Positions 15,901 to 22,377 of a stretch of DNA of 23,681 nucleotides are shown here, piece by piece. Positions within the stretch are counted from its first letter, which is position 1, and each line of letters begins with the position of its first letter. The stretch spans positions 8,800-32,480 of the forward strand of contig JADFAP010000003.1 in assembly GCA_015121965.1 (NCBI GenBank), in the 5' to 3' direction. Source of the stretch: Candidatus Acidifodinimicrobium mancum. GTDB taxonomy: Archaea; Nanobdellota; Nanobdellia; Parvarchaeales; Parvarchaeaceae. A program made the position numbers and the translations under genes. The notes under the pieces are model-generated. The model was not told the origin of the DNA, ran no database searches, and worked only from the letters and a program-made list of their open reading frames with translations.

Positions 15901-16131
15901 GTACATCAATGAAACGACCATCAACACCGCCAAAACGGCGAATATTAAGCCGTAACCCACACCGTACTTAACCACTGGTTTCAACATTGATTTTATAGAA
16001 TCGAGATTAAAGTTTAACTCGACCTCGGTAACCTTTTCACTTTTCTTCTCCCCATGGTCATGTGATTCAGATTCCTGGGGCCTACCTTCGCCTGCATTGT
16101 GTTCTTTTTCAGCCTTTGTGGGGTTATCCAT
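12961..16131 (-). CDS. aglB: Archaeal oligosaccharyltransferase AglB (STT3 family)
   Basis: A 1056-residue membrane enzyme that transfers lipid-linked glycan to Asn in N-x-S/T sequons outside the cell. The hallmark WWDYG is at 731-735 at the start of the external C-terminal domain, followed by AGRTSVADGSN. TIAE (450-453) matches the T-I-x-E loop motif, and the first loop Asp is D151 in GLDPYEFYD. A charged cytoplasmic N-terminus of about 50 residues precedes three hydrophobic segments before D151, where known AglB has one. The second loop motif, which reads GFNDHH in Archaeoglobus AglB, reads GFSTKT (263-268), so its Asp and His ligands are missing. The C-terminal part is itself rich in N-x-S/T sites. 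It lies downstream of a flippase and cupin PGI, probably in one operon. Confidence 0.92.
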   Translation of the reverse strand: MDNPTKAEKEHNAGEGRPQESESHDHGEKKSEKVTEVELNFNLDSIKSMLKPVVKYGVGYGLIFAVLAVLMVVSLMYTYLSIYFYVTLGLMIISAVISALFTKHKAPFYALLFTAIILGLVIRTASLPALGATPLVGNAYLGMGGSLTGLDPYEFYDLMNNVIATGNVPVINHLQYLPIGLASRSQEVLISFFGAYMYRFMQPLVPAATPMTWFMIYPPIVAIVMTLLLFFILLYIFKDYWMASLGALVFPAFETLLGRTSAGFSTKTAMGFMFIFLSLFMLVKIFTSKDRNSKLLYGFLMAISVGFAAITSGYAEFSVITIPMTYLLLIMFEFDKKEDLYAFLPFGLFLAFEASFLNFSLSNLLSFELFPMYFVYLVILFKLFVYDKYRDRLKIPYINEGTSPVIYALIIGFVISLLPKLNLLHKLLTFISSEIVHPLGLGAVNPLSLTIAEYGTVNLAERFSEYNFVVSGIGVNFLLLFIGSAVLLYLVSRRFKHWYIFYAFLLPMVVLINGGTFSFSLSSEVYLLIAVIMAFLPEIIALYEFSRHKSKKLLGNVAIFVFISIILIVVSLAVGQTKNYYKYGAAGLIGIFILFLVFDKFERESVSDKVYLVLLSLFVLTLILSNLELRLLEPTDVTAVLLVPLAVVFMTKSGIKYVKSLFADPAQRKMLYAVIGLIVAIALVFVAIELYNSLSVSYQIAQQSGSGLALWGPTMLWINQNTPTNSSIISWWDYGYWEQAIAGRTSVADGSNAYGYQSMIAKYFFEATSPYQYATYLHFIHEPTYAVISGSEVLKFSAISTIALKPTEFSPLVEGSTQLNSNNIGNESYKYIATFGGSSSTGYGLVNSNVTFGLQNIPASDAILLEVLLPFNSSSVIGKPYGIVYNILTQQASSPMPIDYMCHYSEGCVQESTDGIPGGFMLLNPNQTATLHIGGVGSGYIPEQINLSSYGNPTAALFMPNQTLNTLFVKLYLLNETIPGFKLVFSDNLPVNSLLSIENQVLTNINVYQINYTQLSKYELTGECSTSPASVNYCANLSYLPSVFNKNISLISNNSI

Positions 16132-16166
16132 AATTTGAAAATGATAAAAAAGACAGTCGCTTATCG

Positions 16167-16174
16167 AATTTAAA
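16167..16174 (-). promoter_or_regulatory. Possible TATA box for aglB
   Basis: TTTAAATT on the minus strand in the 51-bp gap after the PGI gene predicts initiation near 16144, about 13 nt before the aglB ATG. A run of six T on the coding strand (16151-16146) follows and could equally weaken readthrough from PGI. Evidence is pattern only. Confidence 0.3.
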
Positions 16175-16182
16175 CCTTAAAT

Positions 16183-16941
16183 TTATATTAAATTGTAATT
16201 TTTGAGCAAAGAGGGCTTATTTAAGAACTCGAAATGCTCTGGGTGACCGACATATTCATCGTATATTGTTGGCTTTGAATAATCCAGAAATGAGATCTTA
16301 TTAGCTTCCGAATAGTCAACAGTCAAATCATTGTAATTTCTATTCATAACTATGTTATTGTTGCTCAAAACGTAGACCGCACCCCCTTTCTTCTGCTTAA
16401 TTGGGTCATAATTTGACTCAAATGTAGAATTGACTAGATTAGCCTCGATTAGGATATCGCTACCCACATTTACAGTTATGTGGCCATAATTTGGAAGCAT
16501 TATTACCCTATCGCCTTTCTTTGCATGAATCAGCTTGACATCGTAAGTGCCGTCTGGATTCGCTCGTTGCAAAACGTATAGAACTTCCCCGTAAAGTACT
16601 TCGTATAACTCGGGATAGGACAAACTGCCTTCCACTATCGGGTGATAATGCCCCAAAGTCTTATTGAACTCCCCGCCCAAATCATAGTGATTAAGGACGG
16701 TTATATCGTACCGTATTGTGTGGGCTTCGAACACGGATGAGTTCTTGTCGAATCCTACTCCTCTGAACATGTAATACAACGGATCACTTTTGTTAGAGCT
16801 GTTTATGAATGTCTTGTTAAAAAGAACATCGTTCAATTCATTTAATTTTCTCACATTTGGATTGGCTTTCTCGCTGTCACAGTATAAAGACATGCTTTTC
16901 TCATCGAACTCCAGTTCTAGTAGATTACTGCTTATTTTCAT
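16183..16941 (-). CDS. pgiA: Cupin-type glucose-6-phosphate isomerase
   Basis: A 252-residue protein with the archaeal cupin PGI signature: TLGHYHP (H98, H100), PELYEVLYGEVLYVLQ (E111) and PNYGHITVN (H154). These are the four metal ligands of the Pyrococcus enzyme, though four residues more lie between H100 and E111 than in that protein. The reaction is glucose-6-phosphate to fructose-6-phosphate, independent of the bacterial PGI fold. It is longer than Pyrococcus PGI (about 190), with an N-terminal extension and about 50 extra C-terminal residues. The ATG is preceded by GAGGT (spacing very short). The gene lies 23 nt after the flippase and 51 nt before aglB, suggesting supply of sugar precursors for glycan synthesis. 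Confidence 0.88.
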   Translation of the reverse strand: MKISSNLLELEFDEKSMSLYCDSEKANPNVRKLNELNDVLFNKTFINSSNKSDPLYYMFRGVGFDKNSSVFEAHTIRYDITVLNHYDLGGEFNKTLGHYHPIVEGSLSYPELYEVLYGEVLYVLQRANPDGTYDVKLIHAKKGDRVIMLPNYGHITVNVGSDILIEANLVNSTFESNYDPIKQKKGGAVYVLSNNNIVMNRNYNDLTVDYSEANKISFLDYSKPTIYDEYVGHPEHFEFLNKPSLLKNYNLI

Positions 16942-16964
16942 TACCTCTCTAAGGAGATTCTACT

Positions 16965-18506
16965 TTAAATCTTTTTAGACGGCTCAAGCATCTTAGCCAG
17001 CCTGCCAAGTCTCACTGTTAGAAGTATGAACACTATATCTGACCTGTTTATTGCTCTGAATACGTAAAGCAGGAATATGTACAAGAGCACCGCAGCTAGC
17101 AATATGAATGGCAACTCTATCAGCCTGGTGAAATTAGCAAGAAGTAGCAGTATGAAGCCAACCATCAGCAAGCCAGCTATGACTCCCTTTACTATCGCAC
17201 CCCATGGTAACTTTATTTCTATGTATCTTCTCGTGAAATATAGATTTATGAGGATAGTCAACACAGTCACGCCGAGCGAGACCAAAGCTGCACCTGTAGA
17301 GAAGAATCTGGGTATTAAAAGAATTGATAAAGCAATACCCGCCACCGCACCAGAGATCGTAGAATACATTGAGTATTTCTGTTTTCCGCTTGCGCTCAAC
17401 ACAGTTGTTAAAGGAGACAAGATACTACTTATAAGCACGCCCGCCATAAGCACCAGGAAAGGCCCTACAGATCCCAAGAACTCTTGATGATAAAATAAAC
17501 GGATTAACGGGTTCACTGCAACAGCCGCACCGAAAACAAGTGGTATCGTTATAAGAGCCGAAAACCTTATGGAATCTTTCATTAATCTGTAGAGATGCTC
17601 ATAGTTTTTTTTCTCAAACATTTTTGTTATAGATGGGAAGAAAGCGAGGGCTATAGCGCCTCCCGGAGCGCCAACCAGACCGGATAGCACTAAGCCTATT
17701 CTGTAGAAACCTACGAAGCTTAGATTCGGGGCAAGAAAGCCGAGGACGATTACAATGAAAGAGGAATAGAATATAGAAAACAGGGATCCAGTATATGTGA
17801 ACGCAGAGTAAGACCTTAGCTCCTTCCTCTCCTCATCAGCCGGCTTTCTAATTTCTTTTATGTGGTTTATTATCCTCCTAGCCAAGAAGAAAGCGACTAT
17901 GAATGCTATGAAGTAGGATACATCGTACACGCTTATCACGCCGATCAGGCTTAACCCGAGGTACAGCACTAGGATTTGGCCTACCCTTATCAGATCCAAG
18001 GTTGCATTGACTATGAATCTGTATTTCTGCAGTTGATATCCGGAGAAAAGACTCTGGTAAAAAGAGTTTACAAGGGAGTAAAAGGTAAGGCCCACTGCAA
18101 GTATTATCAATAAATTCTTCAGGATTGGCTCATGGTAAAAGGAGGCGATCGGCCCAGCCAAGACAAGCATGACTACGCTCAAAGATACTGAGGCTATTGT
18201 TATTAGAACTAGATAATTTTTAGCAACCCACTTCAACGCAGGCCTGTCATCTCTAGCTTTATACCTTGAAACAGCGTACTGCAAAGAGCCGTTTATTCCT
18301 ATTGACGAAAAAGTCAAAAACATAGACCATATCGTAACTGCAAGAGAATATACCCCAAAATTTGTAGGCCCTAGAAACCTAGCCAAGAAAAGCCCTATAA
18401 AGAATGACGTGAAATAGTTGATGATAGATCCTAAGAATGAATAAGAGCTGTTAGATGCAACTTTAACTCTCTCCTCATTAAGTTCGTTCGGTAACTCATC
18501 TGACAT
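16965..18506 (-). CDS. Polysaccharide/oligosaccharide flippase (Wzx/RfbX, MOP superfamily)
   Basis: A 513-residue protein with about 14 hydrophobic helices. The N-terminus matches the family pattern: SSYSFLGSIINYFTSFFIG, then ARFLGPTNFGVYSLA, and later FPSITKMFEKKN and FLVLMAGVLISSI. Such proteins move lipid-linked oligosaccharides across the membrane so that the transferase can use them outside. Being the first gene of a minus-strand run that leads into aglB, it is the likely flippase for the N-glycan donor (inference from context). The start at 18506 is about 5 nt downstream of the initiation point predicted from the TATA palindrome at 18535-18542. The stop is 23 nt before the PGI gene. Confidence 0.88.
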   Translation of the reverse strand: MSDELPNELNEERVKVASNSSYSFLGSIINYFTSFFIGLFLARFLGPTNFGVYSLAVTIWSMFLTFSSIGINGSLQYAVSRYKARDDRPALKWVAKNYLVLITIASVSLSVVMLVLAGPIASFYHEPILKNLLIILAVGLTFYSLVNSFYQSLFSGYQLQKYRFIVNATLDLIRVGQILVLYLGLSLIGVISVYDVSYFIAFIVAFFLARRIINHIKEIRKPADEERKELRSYSAFTYTGSLFSIFYSSFIVIVLGFLAPNLSFVGFYRIGLVLSGLVGAPGGAIALAFFPSITKMFEKKNYEHLYRLMKDSIRFSALITIPLVFGAAVAVNPLIRLFYHQEFLGSVGPFLVLMAGVLISSILSPLTTVLSASGKQKYSMYSTISGAVAGIALSILLIPRFFSTGAALVSLGVTVLTILINLYFTRRYIEIKLPWGAIVKGVIAGLLMVGFILLLLANFTRLIELPFILLAAVLLYIFLLYVFRAINRSDIVFILLTVRLGRLAKMLEPSKKI

Positions 18507-18534
18507 AATAGATAACTAAATCGCAATTTGTCAT

Positions 18535-18542
18535 ATTTAAAT
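18535..18542. promoter_or_regulatory. Shared palindromic TATA element ATTTAAAT for divergent genes
   Basis: The 59-bp spacer between the flippase (minus) and the small membrane protein (plus) has one central ATTTAAAT. Counting 26 nt each way predicts initiation near 18512 on the minus strand and 18564 on the plus strand, 5 and 2 nt from the two ATGs. One symmetrical TATA could serve two nearly leaderless transcripts. Confidence 0.45.
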
Positions 18543-18565
18543 TAATAAAAGATGTACGAATATAA

Positions 18566-18904
18566 ATGGCAGCGATATACGTAGAAACGGCGATGATATT
18601 GATAGTTGCGCTCAGTTTTCCACTCAGTTACATAGTCGCAGAGTACAGCGAGAGAGAGATAAAAAATTTAACCAAAAAATTTACAGATAGGATATTCATG
18701 CCCGTATTTGCTGCTGAACTTGCGTTGTTTGCGCTAGTTATGAGCCTGCTCAATCCGCTCATCTACACAGTAAGTGCTGCCTTGGTGATATTCAACCTAT
18801 TTATTTTCGCCTTATACTTCGCGAGGAAGTGGGACTTCGCAAGGTCAATACTCTTCTTCTTGATGTTCATAATAATTGAGTTCGTAATCGCAATAATAGT
18901 TTGA
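18566..18904 (+). CDS. Small membrane protein, four predicted helices, unknown function
   Basis: A 112-residue protein made almost wholly of hydrophobic helices, near residues 6-26, 45-64, 66-86 and 92-112, with a short charged loop (EYSEREIKNLTKKFTDR) after the first. I do not recognise a family. It begins at an ATG that a predicted transcription start reaches with almost no leader. Its stop lies 5 nt before the preferred ATG of the GTPase gene, and an in-frame TTG of that gene overlaps the stop, so the two are cotranscribed. Confidence 0.75.
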   Translation: MAAIYVETAMILIVALSFPLSYIVAEYSEREIKNLTKKFTDRIFMPVFAAELALFALVMSLLNPLIYTVSAALVIFNLFIFALYFARKWDFARSILFFLMFIIIEFVIAIIV

Positions 18905-18909
18905 TAATT

Positions 18910-20049
18910 ATGAAAGTTGGGATAATAGGACGGACAAACGTCGGAAAAAGCACATTGTTCAAAGCGATGACAATGGAAGATGTCGAGATAGCTGACAGGC
19001 CATTCACGACTATCGACCCGAACAGGGGAATCGCCTACGTGAAGGTAAACTGCCCTGATAAGGAATTTGGGATAAAATGCAACCCGCATAATGCGCCATG
19101 TATAAACGGCATTAGATATGTTCCCTTTGAACTGATAGACGTAGCCGGATTGATAAAGGGCGCAAGTAAGGGGAAAGGATTAGGCAACAAGTTTTTAACA
19201 GACGCGATGGAGGCAGATGCATTGATACAGGTTATAGACATCTCAGGGAAGACTAATGAAAACGGCGAAAATGCAGAGAATTATGATCCTGCTGAAGATC
19301 TGAAGATGGTCAGGGAGGAATTAACGGCATGGATAAGCGGACTTATACGCAAGACCAGGGTTAGAAGCAAGGAGGACTTGGCCGGCGCTATCTTTAAAGA
19401 GTTATCAGGTCTGAGATTCAAGTATGAAACAATAAAAGAGGGGATAAAAAGATTCAGCGTGAGAGATCTTGACAATTCAAACTTAGAGGACTTTATAGGC
19501 TACCTATTGGATTCTGATAAGCGGATGATAGTCGCGTGCAATAAGATGGATATAACTGAAAATCTGGAGGAGAAACTGAAAACACTGAAGTCAGAATTCA
19601 AGTATGATTTCGTGCCGTGCTCTGCTGGTGCAGAACTTACGCTCAGGGAGGCAGAAAAGCACGGGTTCATCAGTTACAATGGAAAAGACTTCGAAATAAT
19701 AAAGGACATGAATCCACAGCAAAGAAGCGCTCTGCAAGTGATTAAAGAGATACTCAGGAGATTCAACGGCACCGGCGTAGATTTACTTATAGACACGCTT
19801 ATGTTTAAGATTATGAACTGGAAGGTGGTCTTTCCGGTTATGGATGAGAAAAAGCTCACTGACAGTCAGGGTAGGGTTCTGCCTGACGCCTATCTCATGG
19901 ATGAAAGCGCGACGCCAAGGGATTTAGCAGAGAAGGTGCATACCGAGGTAGCTAAAAACTATAAGGGGGCAATAGACTGCAGAACTGGACTTAAGATAAG
20001 AAATGACAAGCCGCTTGACAACGAGCAGATAGTGAAGATAATCGTATGA
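18910..20049 (+). CDS. Archaeal Obg/YchF-like GTPase with TGS domain
   Basis: From ATG 18910 it has 379 residues. G1 is GRTNVGKST (7-15), G3 is in ELIDVAGLIKGAS, G4 is NKMD, and a SAGAE segment serves as G5. The region before G3 carries three cysteines in C-x6-C-x6-C form (FGIKCNPHNAPCING), typical of archaeal members of this group. The C-terminal TGS domain covers about the last 80 residues (VVFPVMDEKKLTDSQGRV to the end). These GTPases associate with ribosomes and translation in studied relatives; the precise role of the archaeal type is not settled. A TTG nine bases upstream is possible, but ATG gives the normal MKVGIIG opening. The stop overlaps ksgA (ATGA). Confidence 0.88.
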   Translation: MKVGIIGRTNVGKSTLFKAMTMEDVEIADRPFTTIDPNRGIAYVKVNCPDKEFGIKCNPHNAPCINGIRYVPFELIDVAGLIKGASKGKGLGNKFLTDAMEADALIQVIDISGKTNENGENAENYDPAEDLKMVREELTAWISGLIRKTRVRSKEDLAGAIFKELSGLRFKYETIKEGIKRFSVRDLDNSNLEDFIGYLLDSDKRMIVACNKMDITENLEEKLKTLKSEFKYDFVPCSAGAELTLREAEKHGFISYNGKDFEIIKDMNPQQRSALQVIKEILRRFNGTGVDLLIDTLMFKIMNWKVVFPVMDEKKLTDSQGRVLPDAYLMDESATPRDLAEKVHTEVAKNYKGAIDCRTGLKIRNDKPLDNEQIVKIIV

Positions 20050-20828
20050 ACAATTCAAAGGTATTCCTCAAGAATAAAGCTATAATGGATAAGATAATAG
20101 AATCCTCAGAGCTGAACGAAAACGATATCGTATTAGAGATAGGCAGTGGAGACGGAAGGCTCACAGAAAAGATAGCACAAAAGGCAAAGAAGGTGTATGC
20201 TGTTGAGAAGGATCTATTTCTAATTGACGAATCAAAGGTAAAACTTTCAAACTACAAAAACATAGAGTTCATAAACCAGGACATACTTGAGACTACTTTT
20301 CCTGAGGACGTGAACCGGATAATATCAAATCTTCCATACAGCATCGCGTCGCCGATAACGGAGAGAATAATACGCTTCTTGAATAAACACCGGAACTCTA
20401 TCGCAGTGCTGATGTATCAGAAAGAGTTTGGGGAGAGAATGCTTGCCATTCCTGGATACACTGACTACTCAATGCTGACGGTTTTCTGCACTTACACTTG
20501 CTATGTGAGCAAGGTGGTTGATGTCAGCAAATCTAACTTCAGGCCGATCCCATCTGTGGACTCTGTCGTAATAAAGCTAAAGCCAAAGAACATAGAAATA
20601 GATGACAACTTTATAAAATTCTGCAAACTGATATTCCAGCACAAGAAGAAGAATGTATACACGGCAATTATTTCCAGCAGAAGCAAGCTTAAAACCAGCG
20701 ACAAGAATTTAATAAGGGAGAAGCTAAATAATGTGGATCAGAGCTATTTAAAGGAGAAGGTTTTCTTTCTTAGTTTAGACAGCCTGATGGACTTATACAA
20801 GAAGGTTGTTGCCGCTGAATTATGGTAG
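20046..20828 (+). CDS. ksgA: 16S rRNA dimethyladenosine transferase KsgA/Dim1
   Basis: A 260-residue SAM-dependent methyltransferase. The SAM-binding motif is VLEIGSGDGRLTEKI (29-43), the acidic residue is in YAVEKD, and the catalytic NLPY is at 95-98 in ISNLPYSIASPI. LMYQKEFGERMLA and SNFRPIPSVDSVVIKL are further KsgA signatures. It dimethylates two adjacent adenosines near the 3' end of 16S rRNA during small-subunit assembly. The N-terminus lacks the full GQ-x-FL box (SKVFLKN instead). Its start overlaps the GTPase stop, and its stop overlaps the metalloprotease start by 7 nt, so three genes are coupled. Confidence 0.93.
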   Translation: MNNSKVFLKNKAIMDKIIESSELNENDIVLEIGSGDGRLTEKIAQKAKKVYAVEKDLFLIDESKVKLSNYKNIEFINQDILETTFPEDVNRIISNLPYSIASPITERIIRFLNKHRNSIAVLMYQKEFGERMLAIPGYTDYSMLTVFCTYTCYVSKVVDVSKSNFRPIPSVDSVVIKLKPKNIEIDDNFIKFCKLIFQHKKKNVYTAIISSRSKLKTSDKNLIREKLNNVDQSYLKEKVFFLSLDSLMDLYKKVVAAELW

Positions 20829-21601
20829 AGAGAAAAGCAAGGGTCATAAAACACAGGAGAAGGTATGCCTTACGCAAATTGAACCTGAAACTAAACTTTG
20901 ACTACACCAAGTACGGCTTCAACAAGAGAGAGCTTATTGATATAGGTATCGCATGGTTAGCTCTTTCAATAGCGTTCGCATACGCCTTATATATAGATTT
21001 TTCTGGATCGCAACTTTTACACATTTTAGGAGGACTTTCATTCGTTTATATATTCATAGGCTCGATGATAGCAATAGCGTGCGGATTTATAATGCACGAG
21101 TTGATGCACAAGTTTGACGCCCAAAAATATGGGTACGAAGCGCATTTCAGGATGTGGATTTTCGGCCTTCTTCTTGCGTTGATAACTAGCTTGTTCGGAT
21201 TTGTATACGCTGCGCCAGGCGCAACGTACTTTGAACCAGATCCTAGCGAGATGTATACTGATCCGAATGGATTTAGGAAGAGGTATGGGACGATATCATT
21301 CGCAGGACCAAGGATTAACTTAATATTCGGATTTATTTTTCTTGGATTGTTTTATCTCGCTTTATTTTTAGCTATATCCCTAAACTTAACCGTAGCAGCA
21401 GCTTATCCTATTCTGGTAATACTGGCTATACCAGCGTTTGTAAATTTCTATCTATGTGCGTTTAACTTGATACCGATAATGCCATTGGATGGAGCGAAAG
21501 TATTCAGATGGGATAAAAGGATATGGGCAACATTTTTCGTAATATCAGTCGCAATAAGTGTGATGATATTTTTAGGGAAGCTACCTTATTTCCCTCTTTG
21601 A
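20822..21601 (+). CDS. Site-2-protease-like membrane zinc metalloprotease (M50-like)
   Basis: A 259-residue protein with several membrane helices. HELMH (92-96) is the zinc-binding HExxH inside a hydrophobic segment, and NLIPIMPLDGAKVFRW (215-230) supplies the third ligand (D223 in the LDG motif). Both are M50 family hallmarks. M50 proteases cut within the membrane, usually to release signalling proteins; the substrate here is unknown. The N-terminus is very basic (about 20 residues). A middle loop, about residues 130-160, is long. It overlaps the end of ksgA. Confidence 0.85.
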   Translation: MVERKARVIKHRRRYALRKLNLKLNFDYTKYGFNKRELIDIGIAWLALSIAFAYALYIDFSGSQLLHILGGLSFVYIFIGSMIAIACGFIMHELMHKFDAQKYGYEAHFRMWIFGLLLALITSLFGFVYAAPGATYFEPDPSEMYTDPNGFRKRYGTISFAGPRINLIFGFIFLGLFYLALFLAISLNLTVAAAYPILVILAIPAFVNFYLCAFNLIPIMPLDGAKVFRWDKRIWATFFVISVAISVMIFLGKLPYFPL

Positions 21602-21622
21602 GCTACAGAGGCCGAGGAACGC

Positions 21623-21647
21623 ATTATATAGACAAAAACTTATAAAC
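21623..21647 (+). promoter_or_regulatory. Two TATA-like elements ahead of the PAC2-family gene
   Basis: ATTATATA (21623-21630) and CTTATAAAC (21639-21647) predict initiation near 21653 and 21669. Either makes the in-frame GTG at 21650 unlikely as the start and favours ATG 21668, the second giving a leaderless message. Confidence 0.4.
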
Positions 21648-21667
21648 TGGTGATTGTAAGTATACCT

Positions 21668-22366
21668 ATGGAAAGTAAAATTGTTTTAAATTCGCAGATA
21701 ACGCCAGGTCACTACATAGTCACCGCTTTTCCAACTGCGGGGCTTGTTTCTCTGCTGGCGGTGAACTACTTGATACAGAAGAAGATCCTAAAGAAAGTAG
21801 GACATATACAGGTCAGCGGATTAACCCAGATTGCTATAATAGAAGACAAACACCTAGATTATCCAGTAAGGCTGTTCGAGGGAGGAGACTCTATATTTAT
21901 AACTTCTCAGGTTCCAGTGCCAGTCACAATTATAGAGGAGCTTACTAAGGATGTATTTGAACTTTATGGGAAGGTGAAAGCCAAGGGAATAATCGCGATA
22001 GACGCTATAGAAGCTTCTGAAGAGAAAGACAAGGGGAATACTTATTTCATAGCTGAAGGCTTCAATAAGGAGATAAAGAATGCGAAGGAGTTAGAGGATG
22101 GGGCGATGATAGGGATAAACGCAAGCATAGCACTGGCAGCGAAGGAGAACAAAACACCTTTCTTGGGACTTATGGCGGAGACACATATGAGTATACCTGA
22201 TGGATTAGCCGCATCATCTCTGATAAATGCTTTGGAGAGTATAATAGATCTCCACGTTGACACCGCTGATTTAGTGAATGAGTACAAGAGGGTCGTCAGC
22301 AAATTGAACAGCTTAATAAACAAAACCAATCAAACAAATAGCTCAAAGGAAGAAACCTACGGATAA
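21668..22366 (+). CDS. PAC2 family protein (archaeal proteasome-assembly-chaperone-like)
   Basis: From ATG 21668 it has 232 residues. The N-terminal part has HYIVTAFPTAGLVSLLAVNYL, the usual glycine-containing opening of PAC2 proteins, and a later stretch reads PFLGLMAETHMSIPDGLAA, the family's second conserved block. In eukaryotes PAC2 helps build the 20S proteasome; archaeal members also occur where no such role has been shown. A polar tail follows (SLINKTNQTNSSKEE). The GTG at 21650 gives a six-residue-longer alternative. The stop is 11 nt before tldD, which together may form a protein-quality operon. Confidence 0.8.
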   Translation: MESKIVLNSQITPGHYIVTAFPTAGLVSLLAVNYLIQKKILKKVGHIQVSGLTQIAIIEDKHLDYPVRLFEGGDSIFITSQVPVPVTIIEELTKDVFELYGKVKAKGIIAIDAIEASEEKDKGNTYFIAEGFNKEIKNAKELEDGAMIGINASIALAAKENKTPFLGLMAETHMSIPDGLAASSLINALESIIDLHVDTADLVNEYKRVVSKLNSLINKTNQTNSSKEETYG

Positions 22367-22377
22367 AGGTAGATCCT

